Shown here: positions 28,801-40,800 of the stretch, one piece after another
Numbering within the stretch: position 1 is the stretch's first letter
How the letters are laid out: each line of letters begins with the position of its first letter
Assembly (NCBI GenBank): GCA_963971305.1
Contig: OZ020317.1
Coordinates: forward strand, 14,650,001-14,714,000
Length of the DNA stretch: 64,000 nucleotides
Reading direction: 5' to 3'
Source: Arcuatula senhousia
Lineage: Eukaryota > Mollusca > Bivalvia > Mytilida > Mytilidae
Program-made: the position numbers and the translations under genes
Notes under the pieces: model-generated
What the model was told of the DNA's origin: nothing
Databases searched by the model: none
Seen by the model: only the letters and a program-made list of their open reading frames with translations

Positions 28801-31800
28801 CGATAAAAAATAGCGAAAACATACAGATTCTCATACAAGACCTTGCGATGAAGATTTTTGGATTTTTTGCATTCATGAACTGTTTTCAGCTGAAATGTGA
28901 AGCTTATATCAATACTATGCTTTTTAAACAATCTAACATAATTATCTTAATAAAAATGATATTGTGATGGCAATTAATCATAGTTTATCTAAAAAAACAT
29001 TCAAAGGGATTTTTTTTTTTACCTAGTTTTGCCATAAAATAGGGTCATTTTAAGTTTATTTAAGAATTTGGGTATTACAGATGGTTTGTGCAATACCCAT
29101 TTAACATACTTTACTAGCTAAATGTAAAAAAAAAGCATCTACTGTATACATGTGGTAGATGGTTGAATGATAATTTATAATTTTATGTACTATAAATGGT
29201 TTCTAAGTCACAAATTGTTCCCTCTGTGAATGCGAAAGACATGAAACGTCGCAAAAGTATGAAATGACGTCACATATTGCATAATGACTTTGAGTGTTTT
29301 ACTGGTAACTATGGAGTTTTCATGAGAATTATGAATGTTACTGAGCCAAAATTGTTCCAATACATTGGTATTGTGTATGTTAACAAATTGACAATTGTAT
29401 CCAAGACCTAAATAAACCAAGTAGACCCTAAAATGATTCATAAAGTAAGTATATATGCCTTTAAAGGGTGCAAGGTATAGTTTTGCAAAGTGACGTCATC
29501 AGATGAAAGCAACATCACCTTCATGCTTGAATGGAAATAAGATATTTTCCTGTAATATGGACATCTATATATCAATAAAAAGCTGAAATTCACCACTTTT
29601 TAATGGAACCCACATAGTAGACTTATTCATACAGTAGACTCCACGAAATCGGATATCGGCTACTTGGATATATCGGCAAATGGGATAGAATATCAAAACA
29701 CCAAACCATTTCCTATTCTTTCTATATATTTTTTATCGGGAAATAGGATATCGGAACATTGGATATATCGGCAAATAGGATAGAATATTCCTTCAAAAGT
29801 TTGCCATTTTGTATAAAAATCGGATATTTTTTGTATTTCAGAAGATCGTGATGACCGGAAGTTTGACATAAGTTTTCAACAACATTTGCATTCAACTCTC
29901 TGTTTATGATTTTTAATAAACAATGTATATTGTATTTACTAATAAAGATGTTTTTATTCAAACACTTGTTTTTATTTAAGCAATAAAAGATCTGTCTTAT
30001 GTGTGTTTATTTTCTTGCACACCTGTCATTCATGATCATCGTACATGCCGGAAGTCAAAATATAAATGTTTTAAAGCCTTTCATGTTGTTATTTCTGAAA
30101 CAGCTAATAAAATATATTTCAAAATGATATTGTGTTGGTACAAATTAAATTTATTAGTGGTGAAGTCTGTGTATATTTAGTGTGTGGGAAACACGTAGGT
30201 CATTGAAATTACAGGTGTACTTATTACGTCATGACTGTAAACAAATCATGTGAGCTGTGTAATGCTAACATTTCAACTGACTTCCTTTATTGAAGGTTTT
30301 CAATTTTGAAACATTGATATTCCTCCACTATGATGTCAATCTTGAAAAGGATGTCTCAATAGATTTGAAATAAAATCCAAAACGATGTGTGGACAACCAC
30401 ATGGCTAATCAACATTTTGTAAATCCCTAGTCGCCATTTTGAATATTCATGAGCTGCTATAATCTCATATTTGATTGACAAATGTAGACAAATTTTGTCA
30501 TATTTATGAAAATGTGATCTTGAAACGCATAATTTTACGATTTAGATGTAATATGAATGAATACCAGCTTTTAAATCTCGTTCATTGATAGAGAAAAAAT
30601 TGCAGATTCTTTTTAGAAATTAATAAATTTTCTACAATGTAAACAACAAAGATGGACGACCTCAGTAAAACACATGTTATGGAGGGAATATAAGTACACA
30701 AATTGATGAAAATTATTTATTAATTAATAAAATAACTATAGCTATTCACTAAATCCTTTATTCTTGCATGATACAACAAATATATAATATGATGGCATCC
30801 TCAACACGGAACACTTGGACAAGACTTGGAGTTACGTCACCAAAACTGATATTCGATCTCTTGAAATGGCAAATCGGATATCCTGGGTAATCGGATATTT
30901 TTTCCTGACAAATTCGATATCCGATTTGGCGGAGTCTACTGTATTTGAATATTTCATCAAAACTGTCCAAAATGAACAAAAAAGGGGGTGTTTTGTGTAA
31001 AATTTATGGGTGTCATCCCATTTCTGAGGCTAAATTCCACTGACTTGTGACCAAATTTCAAGTCTTAATAATAGATCGCTTGAAAGAGCATGTCACTTAG
31101 GGCAAAAATTTGGAACAAAAAGGGTACGCTTTCCAGCTCTAAAGAAAAATATTTTTGTTTACCTGAAAAGTGTCATTTTGACATCTGCAAATATGGCGGG
31201 ATTTATAGTTGTCTCCCTTCACACTGAAGTTCTTATAAAAAAATTTTAAAAAAGAAAATAAACCTGTTGTGGCATTTTTAATACAAAAATATATCTAAAC
31301 AATCATAAAAGTTTAAAATATTTGATGATTTTCACTTCAGCTATATGAATAGACAGGGATTCCCTTACCTGTGTTTAATGTATTTGGTAAAACTCACTAG
31401 TATTTTATACGAAACTGTGTCTTGCATCGTAAAGGCATAATGGCTTTAAAATCAGGAAAAATATATAAAAGAAGCAGTTTAATCTCACTCAATATAAATA
31501 TATAGGTAAAGCAGAAAACAGACAACAGATTAAACAACAACTTACGATTTGAAAATTTTCAAAACAAAAATGTAACTCAGTTGCTCTGGGAGGTAAAAAA
31601 CTGTGTTTATCTTAACTATTGTAAGTATTGATTACCGTATAGCAAGTTTTTTTGCCTGGGTAATTTTCATGGTTTTTTGTCATAATGTAGGTGAGAAAAA
31701 TTTATGGGCTTTATTTTTGTGATCTCTGAATGAGTTTGTGTTGGATTTGCGTTAGATAGATATTTTTGCGGGAATTATATTTAGTTGACCGATGAAAATA

Positions 31801-34800
31801 AGCAAAAATTAAACCATCGTGAAAATAAACAACTATATGGTATAATAATTTCTTTTTGTACAATTGTATATAAATAACATCTGCCATTCTGGGAGTCTAT
31901 AAGAACCATTTAAACCGATATATTAATAATTTCTCTCTTGCAATTTAGTTTATAAATGGCATATGGGAATCTGGTAGAAATATGTACACCACCATGTTGA
32001 GATTTGTTGATGCTTCAACTGTTGAATGTATGTTACCATTGGTAACTAACAGGGGGAACAACTTTGCAAATGTTTACAAAGTTGAGGTAAGCTTAAATTT
32101 AGAAATTGTCAAATTCAGAAAATACTTTTGTCTTAATGTGAATGTTTTAAATGTATAAAACTTGGAAGCCAAAAATTCTACAGAAGAAATAAAAAGAAAA
32201 TCAAGCCTAAAAGCATAAAACACAATAACCAAATTATTCAAAATAACATACTGTAAAAGGGGATTATTTGGCGTGGTTTAAATTTCGTGTTTTAAGTACC
32301 AAAATGCATTTGTGAGGTTTTACTTTTGCGTTTTATTAGATCATGGAATATTGGGTCCTTCTAAATGTAATTTACGTGTGGGTTTTTTTTTCGCAAATTT
32401 GTTTTGATCGCGATATTAGCGGAAATAAACCCCTTGCGAAAATTTCCCCTTTTACAGTACCAACTTTGCAAACATTTTAAAACATTTGAAAAGTACTATC
32501 ACACCTGAAGACTTTTGAGGACCACTTCTAACCTACATCATGCTCCATGTTGTTAAAAACAACCTACCATGAAAATTTATTGAAACCAACATGCAAATTA
32601 ATATGCTCTAATAGAATCTCTTAGCATTTTAAAAGTGACCTGAGTGGGGTTAATTGCAGAAGCCCCATGTGAATGCTAAATGAAAATGACCAACCTTTAC
32701 CAATTGAGTTGTAGAAAATTAAAATTGATTAAAAGTACTAAAAAACTATCAAACTGGAATAATCAATCTCAAATGTCTGTAACAAGATACAATACTCACC
32801 AACAAGTTATAGCTTGGTCAGCAGTGTATAGAAGGTCCGAAGACAGCAAGCAGGAGCCTGGCCAGGAATATGCGTCTGAATCAGTAACCGGAAGCTGCTT
32901 AGGATGAACCCAATGACGTCATACGTATCCCTCCGCCGGTCAAGCATACCAATCACTACACTCCCCTCCCTTTTCTCTAACAAGACCCCCCAAAAGGGGG
33001 TTCCTGGGAGGGAGTACGAAGGGTCCCGCCTAACCGATAGGGTCATCTACCAAGAGGCTAAACTCAAATTAACTTTGAATTAACTTTTCCAGGCCCCTTC
33101 CCACAAACAGACCTAACCCGTCTGTCTACCCCCTCCACGGCCTGGCTAGTCCTATTTCTTCAGGACCAGCCTATTTACTTATACTTTTCCTATTCCTGCC
33201 CCCTTCTCCCTGGGGCCAACCGTTCGTATCTGAATTTCCCCTCTACTGCCCGGCTAGTCCTATCTCTTCAGGACCAGCCTATTTACTTATACTTTTCCTA
33301 TTTCTGCCCCCTTCTCCCTGGGGCCAACCGTTCGTATCTGAATTTCCCCACTACTGCCCGGCTAGTCCTATCTCTTCAGGACCAGCCTATTTACTTATAC
33401 TTTTCCTATTCCTGCCCCCTTCTCCCTGGGGCCAACCGTTTGTATCTGAACTTCCCCTCTACTGCCCGGCTAGTCCTATCTCTTCAGGACCAGCCTATTT
33501 ACTTATACTTTTCCTATTTCTGCCCCCTTCTCCCTGGGGCCAACCGTTTGTATCTGAATTTCCCCTCTACTGCCCGGCTAGTCCTATCTCTTCAGGACCA
33601 GCCTATTTACTTATACTTTTCCTATTTCTGCCCCCTTCTCCCTGGGGCCAACCGTTCGTATCTGAATTTCCCCACTACTGCCCGGCTAGTCCTATCTCTT
33701 CAGGACCAGCCTATTTACTTATACTTTTCCTATTTCTGCCCCCTTCTCCCTGGGGCCAACTGTTTGTATCTGAAATTTCCCCTCCCCAGTTTGTTCACTT
33801 CCCCCGACGTACACACCCCCTAGGGCCGGAGGTACAGGGCCCTCCCGTTGGCCACCCCCGCTGCCAGTATGTCCTGAGCCTGGGCGGACCGGGCTTCGGC
33901 AACCACCTCCGCCACCCTGAACAAGTGTGCAGGATGGTTGATGGAGGCAGCTGCGTCAGCGAGGTGCGGCGAGTCTGTCTCTAGGAGAAGCCTGTCCTCC
34001 GGTACTGCCCGAATCCCCTGCCTCTGGCCCTCGTCGCACCCCTTAGCCAGGAGGCTAAACCCAAAGTAGGTCTCTGGGTACGACTCAAGCCAGAGTTTGA
34101 CTGTCGCAGTGTCGCCGGTGAAGGTGTGCAGGTGGATACCCTGCAATCGGTTCGGGACTTTATCCTGAACTACCCCCAACAGCCTACGGTACAGCACGGC
34201 AGAAGCCTGGGAGCTACCTCCCGAGGCCCGACAATGCAATACCAAGGGCTTGTAGGGTAGACAGAGCCCCAACGCCCACCGCAGGGTACCTAATTGCAGC
34301 TCGAAGGCTTTCGCCCCCTCACCGCAATCTACCCCAATCTCCCCCAGGGCAGCAACAGCCGGTGAGTTCACCAGTCGCTCCAGCTGAGCATGACGCGCGT
34401 CGTCAAACTCCCTGGCATGCGAGGGGTGAACTCCCACTGCCATCACGAACCCTGGAGGGAGAGCCACCTTTCCCGGGTCTTCTGGCCACGTCTTGGGGTC
34501 ACAGTACACCAATACCCCTCCCACCAGTTTAACTGGCTGCACAGGCGGGGGCACCGGAGGACGGGATAAGAACTGGGCCACGCCTGTTCTGGGGCTGAGG
34601 CCGAGTCTCCGGAGGGACCGGTCCAGGTGGAAATGGCAGTCCATCCCACGTGGGACCAATTCCGGAGGCTCAACCCCTGCCCAGGCCGTCTGTTGCCGAG
34701 GTTCCTGATCACCTCCCCCTACCCTGGGGTTGGGTTTACCCCGACCAACTTCCGGTGCTTGCGGGGCACAACAGGCCGGGACCGTTCCAGTCGAAGCGAC

Positions 34801-37800
34801 ATCAGAGGTTGTGGCTTCGGTCGGACGTCCCGTCCTCCACTGAGGACCCGTTTGAGCACCGGTGCATTGGCCAGGACCACCACTCGCGCCGGGTCCTCAG
34901 ATCCCTCCGACAGACTCTGGTTAAGCCTTTTTGTCGGAGGACTCCGAGGACTCACTACCTTACCTGACCCCCTGGGAAACCGGAGAGACTGTACCGCTTC
35001 CCTCTTGGAGACAGGCAAGAGACCCAGCGTCTCAATGAGGGCCCTCCAGTTCATAAGAACTGCAGGTGAGTTAGGGGGGTTCAGAGAGAACTCCGTAGGA
35101 ATCTCCCATTCCCCCACCTGACATACCTCCCTCATTGCCTCTACCTCCTCGAGTTCTACGGATTGGCCCTCCAGGGTTCCCAGGGTGGCCAACAAGTCTG
35201 CCACGTAGGCAAACGAGCCCCTCCCGGGCCCCCCTAACACCCTCAGGATAGTCCGCAGGGCAGACATCCTGACCCTTCCCAGGTCATCCCCCACTTGGGT
35301 CAGATTGGAGAAGATCTCCGGGATGTGCTCTACCCACTTGGTGAACTGATCGATCATCATGAGTATATGTTCGTTACCCTGTTCAGTTTTGGGAAGGGGC
35401 CCTATGAAATCAAGGTGTACCTTTTCCATTACCTCCCCCGCATGATAAGAGATCATTGGGTGTCGGGCAGCCACCGTTGCCTTCTTGTTCTGGTTGCACT
35501 CCGAACAACCCTTGACATAACTGCCCACATCTTTACTTACACCCCTCCAATAAAAACTTCCCTTCACTCGCCCCGTAGTCCTTTCTATCCCCTGGTGTCC
35601 GGCTAGGGGAGGATCGTGGCACAGACTCAACACTCTTGCTTGGAGCCCCTTGGGTACCACCCGCCTTGGGGGATATTTGTCATCCCCCTTCTTCCAGAGG
35701 ATCCCGTCCACCAACTCAAATAGCTCTCGATTCACCCAATAATATTTCGATTGAGCCTCCCCGGCCAACACCTCCCCCTCCCTGGGCTCTACTTTGTTTT
35801 CTAACCAGTTTATTACCCAGGTTAAATTTTGGTCTTGCCGTTGACCCTCCTTGAGTTCAGCACTACCCGGGCCCTGTAAACTAACTCCCACCTCCCCACG
35901 GACCACTCCCACGCTGGGCAATGGCTCCCACTGCACCTTTACGCCCACATCCCCCGAGGTAACCCACACCTCTGATACCCTTGGAGTTACCCCTGACTCA
36001 GTAGCTATCTTCCCTTGAGAAAGTGGGATTACATCGTCCACGTCTTTGTCGAACATGGCCCAATTGTTCTCAGCCCGTGTACAGTATGCACACCCCCCAC
36101 ATGGCAGATCCTGGAGCTTTGTCCCTACCTTAAACCCAGGACAGGGCCCTCCCCCTGGAAGACGGCTTAGTGCGTCAGCGTTTGTGTGGTGTTTTCCTTC
36201 CCTGTACTGAATTTCCATGTCGAATTGACTTAATTCCTCAAGCCACCTAGCCAGTTGCCCCTGGGGTTCCTTAAAATTCATGAGCCAGGTCAAACTGTGG
36301 TGATCAGTCCTGACCGTGAAATGCCTCCCCATTAAATAGTGACGGAATTGGCGAGTGAACCTCACAATAGCTAGTAACTCTTTACGAGTGGTGCAATACT
36401 TCTGCTGTTCAGGGGTCAGTGTCAGACTGGCATACGATACCGCCCGTTCTTGTCCCCCCTGCACCTGCAGCAGTTCTGCCCCAATTGACTTGTCCGACGC
36501 ATCGGTATCAAGGATGAAGGGATCATGGGCATTGGGCAACGCGAGCACTGGTGCCTCTACCATCGCCTGTCTGAGGGCCTTGAATGCTTTTTCTTGTTCC
36601 TCCCCCCACTGGTAGGACCTTTTTCCCGTCAGGGCCTGAAGGGGTAGAGCTAATTGACTAGTTTTTTATAAACCCCCTATGGTAGTTGGTGAATCCCAGG
36701 AACCGCTCCACCTCTTTAGTGGAGGTTGGCCGTGGCCACTGTTCAATATCATGGACGTAGCCTGGACCAATTTGCATCCCCTCTGGTCCCACTATCCTAC
36801 CCAGGAATTCAACCCTTTTCTGGAATAGTTCGCATTTCTTGGGCTTGAGCTTCAACCCGTATTCCCTGAATCTGATGAGCACTGCACGGAGATTCTCCAG
36901 GTGCCCATTAAAATCCCTCCCCAAGACCAAGATATCGTCCAAGAAAGCCAGGACCAACTTCCAATTCAGCCCCCTCAGGACCAGGTCAATAACCCTTGCA
37001 TAGGTGGCTGGGGAGTTGCACAAGCCAAAAGCCATTCTGGCAAACTCGAACAGACCATACTTGGTTATGAACGCTGTTTTGGGCCTATCCTCCGGTTTAA
37101 TTTTGACCTGCCAATACGCCGAATTGGCGTCCAATTTAGAGTACCATATATTACCCGCCAGGGTATCTAAGCACTCCTCCACCAGAGGCAGGGGGAAAAC
37201 GTCCTTCGTGGTTTTAGCGTTGAGTGCACGGTAATCCACGCACCAACGAACCGATCCACAACGCTTCCGAATCAGAACTGGCGCAGAGGCCCATTCAGAC
37301 ACCGACGGTTGGATCACCCCCGCCCCTAACATCTTCTTCAACTGGGCCTCCTCCTCCCCTGCGAACCCCAAGGGCGTGCGCCTCATGCGCTGCTTAATGG
37401 GTTTATTGTCCCCCGTGTCTATGGTGTGATGAATAGCTTCAAAACGCCCCAGGTCAAACTCGTTCTTTGCAAAAACGTCCTCAAATTCACATAAGAGGTC
37501 GCGGAGGGCTTGTTGCTCTGGTTCAGCTAACTCCCCCTTTGATTTTTTGAACAACCCGGCCAAATGCTCTGGGAGGGCCTTTTCCCCTTCCCCTGGCAGT
37601 TCCCCTTCCGCGCGGGAAACCTGCTGGACAATTATTTCCTCCTCCCCTGGCCGCACCTCCTCTGCGTATGAGAGAACCAACCCCCTCCCTACCTCAATGT
37701 GATGGTCTGTGGGGTTGATCAAGCACACCACCGGTTCTTCCCCCCCTTTATGCAAGGTTCGAGGAATTAGCACATTCTGCTCGGTGGTGCAAGCGCGGAT

Positions 37801-40800
37801 GATAAAGTTTTCCTTAATGGGTTCGCTCAGTTTAGCCCCTATTCTCATTACAGAATTGGGTGGTACTCTACACCCTTGGACCAAAGACACCCCTATCTCC
37901 CAATCCTCCGTCACTGAGCCCCCTTTTCCCCACGACATCTGGATAATCTCATCCTTGATATGGAGATGTCTCTCCTTGAGATGTAAAGATACCCCATGTG
38001 GCTCTAAGAAATCTAACCCTAACAACATTTCATCCCCGATCGGTGCTACATACAAATCCACCGAAAAACTCTTCGACCCCAATCCTACCTCAAAGGGGCC
38101 TGCAATGAACCCGTTCATCTGCATTCCCTTGCCTGCGGTGTTCATGACCACTTCCCTACGTATGGGTGGGGCGTTATCTAGAGATTTGTAAAATTCCTCA
38201 GATACCAATGTGACTTGAGCTGCAGTGTCCACCACTGCTTGTAAAGGGACCCCCTGGACTCTAATAGGGACCCTAAACATTGCCCCATTGGACAGTTTCA
38301 ATATGGAGACGGGCTCCTCAGGGACTTCCGGGTTGCTCAATGGGTGGGGCCCTTCCAGTGTATGACCCACCTCCTCTATACCAACCATAGTATCGTCCCC
38401 CTCCCCGTCGGACTCAGTTTCGGAGTCATCAGAGTCTGTAACCGCTTCCGGGCCTACACTCCGAAGCATGAACCCCCCTTTGGCATGGGAGTCGACAGCT
38501 AGCGAGCCCCATCCGTCACACGGGTCAGGCATGCCCCCCTGTATCACCCTGACTGTGGCTAGGGGGCCCGAGTCAGGGGCCTCCATGGTAATCTCCCTCA
38601 CTTCTGGGGTTTTCCATATCCCAGTTTTTCCCTGTGTCAATGATTGGGTCTTGTCTTTGCTGAGACCGTTCTGTGGTTGGAGGGGCTCACTCAGGCCTCT
38701 TGAGTTGCCCCCCTGAAGTTTAAAGCCCCCTGTTGTTCTTGGAATGTGACCCGCCTCTCTACCTTCGGTGACCCCATGAGCTTCGGGCATTCCCTCTTGA
38801 AATGTCCCGGATCCCCACAGTGGAAACACCCCTGCTCCCTTCTAGGGGAGGGACTCCTTGACTGGGACCTGGACCACCCACTCCGGCCCCTCTTGAGTTC
38901 CTCGAGAACTCCCTCCATGGTTTTTGCAAGCCTCCCCACTTCAGATTCTAAACTCCCCAACCGTTTCTCATGTTTTTGACTTGTGGAATTTATCCCCTCC
39001 CCTAGGGCAAAAACGCTTTTCTCCCCGTCGGTATGATCCCCTCTCTCAGATATTTGCTTTACCTCTTTCCGGGTTGGGCGCCCATAAATAGCCTGGTGAT
39101 TGTGTTGGTGCCATTTCATTTTATCTATTGCCTCATCAACAGTTTGTGGGCGAATGTTAGAGGCATAACTACCCGCCTCTTTGTCCACTGCCCCTTGGCA
39201 GAACCTTACCACCGCTTGCTGGTTCAAGTGGGCCTCCGGGAGGTCCTGGAAGGCCCGGGTGGCCAGGGACAAGACCCTGTCCGCCCAGTCCTCTAAGGAT
39301 TCCTCCGGAGACTGCCGTGCATTGTTAAACTGCACCTGAGCTGTTTCTGGGAGCTCCCTAAACCCAAAGCGCCTTTCCAGTTTTTCAACTAATTCCAAAT
39401 AAGACATGTTGTGTTTGCGTTCAACCATGAGAGCGTAGTACTCACTGGCCTTGCCCTCAAGGCACCAACACAATTGATCTTGGCACTCCTCCCCTGACCA
39501 CCCACTTACTTCGGCCAGCCGGGCAAATTTAGCATAAAATGCCTTCCAGTTTGACTTCCCATCAAATTTAAGGGACTTGGGCAGGTTTACTGTTCTAGCT
39601 CGTCCCCCTTGCTGGTCATCCCTCCTATTTCTATGACCCCCCCTTTCCTCCTGCCACCTTCTCCCCCTACTAGCCGGAGTGTATGGGTCCTGGTCCTCAT
39701 CTGGGCCCACGTGTCGACCACTGTCCCGCCGACGCCCTCCCCCTCCATAAGGAGTTGCTACTCTGTCCCTGGCCTCCCCACCCCGGGCTCCATAACTGTG
39801 GGGGGTCCCCACCTCAGATCCCCCTCTACCCTGATCAAACTCCCCGGGGTCTTCCTCCCAACGCCCTCGGGGGGACTCCCTAGCCATATCATACCCAGCA
39901 CGCATGCCTGAATCCCTCCTAGGAAATTCACGCATGGGAGCCCGGTCACAGTCCCTTCGATCTCGCGAAGACCACGCCTCAAAACCGTCGCGTTGTAACT
40001 CCCGCGGTGACAGCCCCCTGTTCGGAGACAGAGCTGATCGGTCCCTACCCCTCTGGAGTTCCCCAAGACCCCTAATGTCCCCTTTCCTGGGAGTTGGTCG
40101 GGCCAAAAAAGCAGAATCTAGTTCCTCGTCCCCTGACCCCTCTTCACCATAAGGGGGTAAGTCCCACTTATTGCTCCTAGGGCGAGCCGGGGTGGACCCT
40201 TCCCAACTTTCCACCAACTGATCAATTGATTTCACCCGTTCCCTATGCTGGGCGTCTAAATCCAGGGTCCCCTTTCGCTCCCCTACAGCCCCCCTTCTAT
40301 CACCAGGGGTAAAGTCCAACACTTGCAACAAGTGCGGCGTTACTCTCAAATAAGGGAGATCATACAGGTCATCCAACTCTAAGTCCCCCCTCTGCTCCCT
40401 TAATTCTATAATGCGGTCGGCTATTTTATGCCCAACCCCTGGGAGAGACCTCAGCTCGTCTACTGAACACCAATTTACAAAAACCCTCGACATCGCGATG
40501 ATCAACTATAACACAAAACAACTGGTGTTTTTATATGTTGTGTATGCTACTTTTTGCAGTCCAGATTTTTTACACTGGGCTGAATGTTTTTTTTTCTTTT
40601 TTTTTTTTTTAAAACTGACAAACCAGGGTCTAATAATGGGTGTCTTGACAAATGGTGATGATATTGTTCAAGTAAACAAACAAACTTACGATAAACCACA
40701 AGATTGCTTTGGATTTTTCTCTGTAACCAGGGAAAAAAGGTCCTTCCACGAAGAAAATCTTTGAGGAAAGGGTCGCTTCCGGTGCAAGATTTGGGGTTCA

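Noticed and set aside
33440..33823. A 127-codon plus-strand frame with three 36-residue repeats
   Set aside because: It is the reverse strand of the 108-bp array in the retrotransposon; no start context, homology or variation pattern supports a protein.
34627..35121. Plus-strand frames opposite pol and TatD
   Set aside because: GC-rich coding DNA often leaves the opposite strand open. The minus-strand frames have clear domain homology and these have none.
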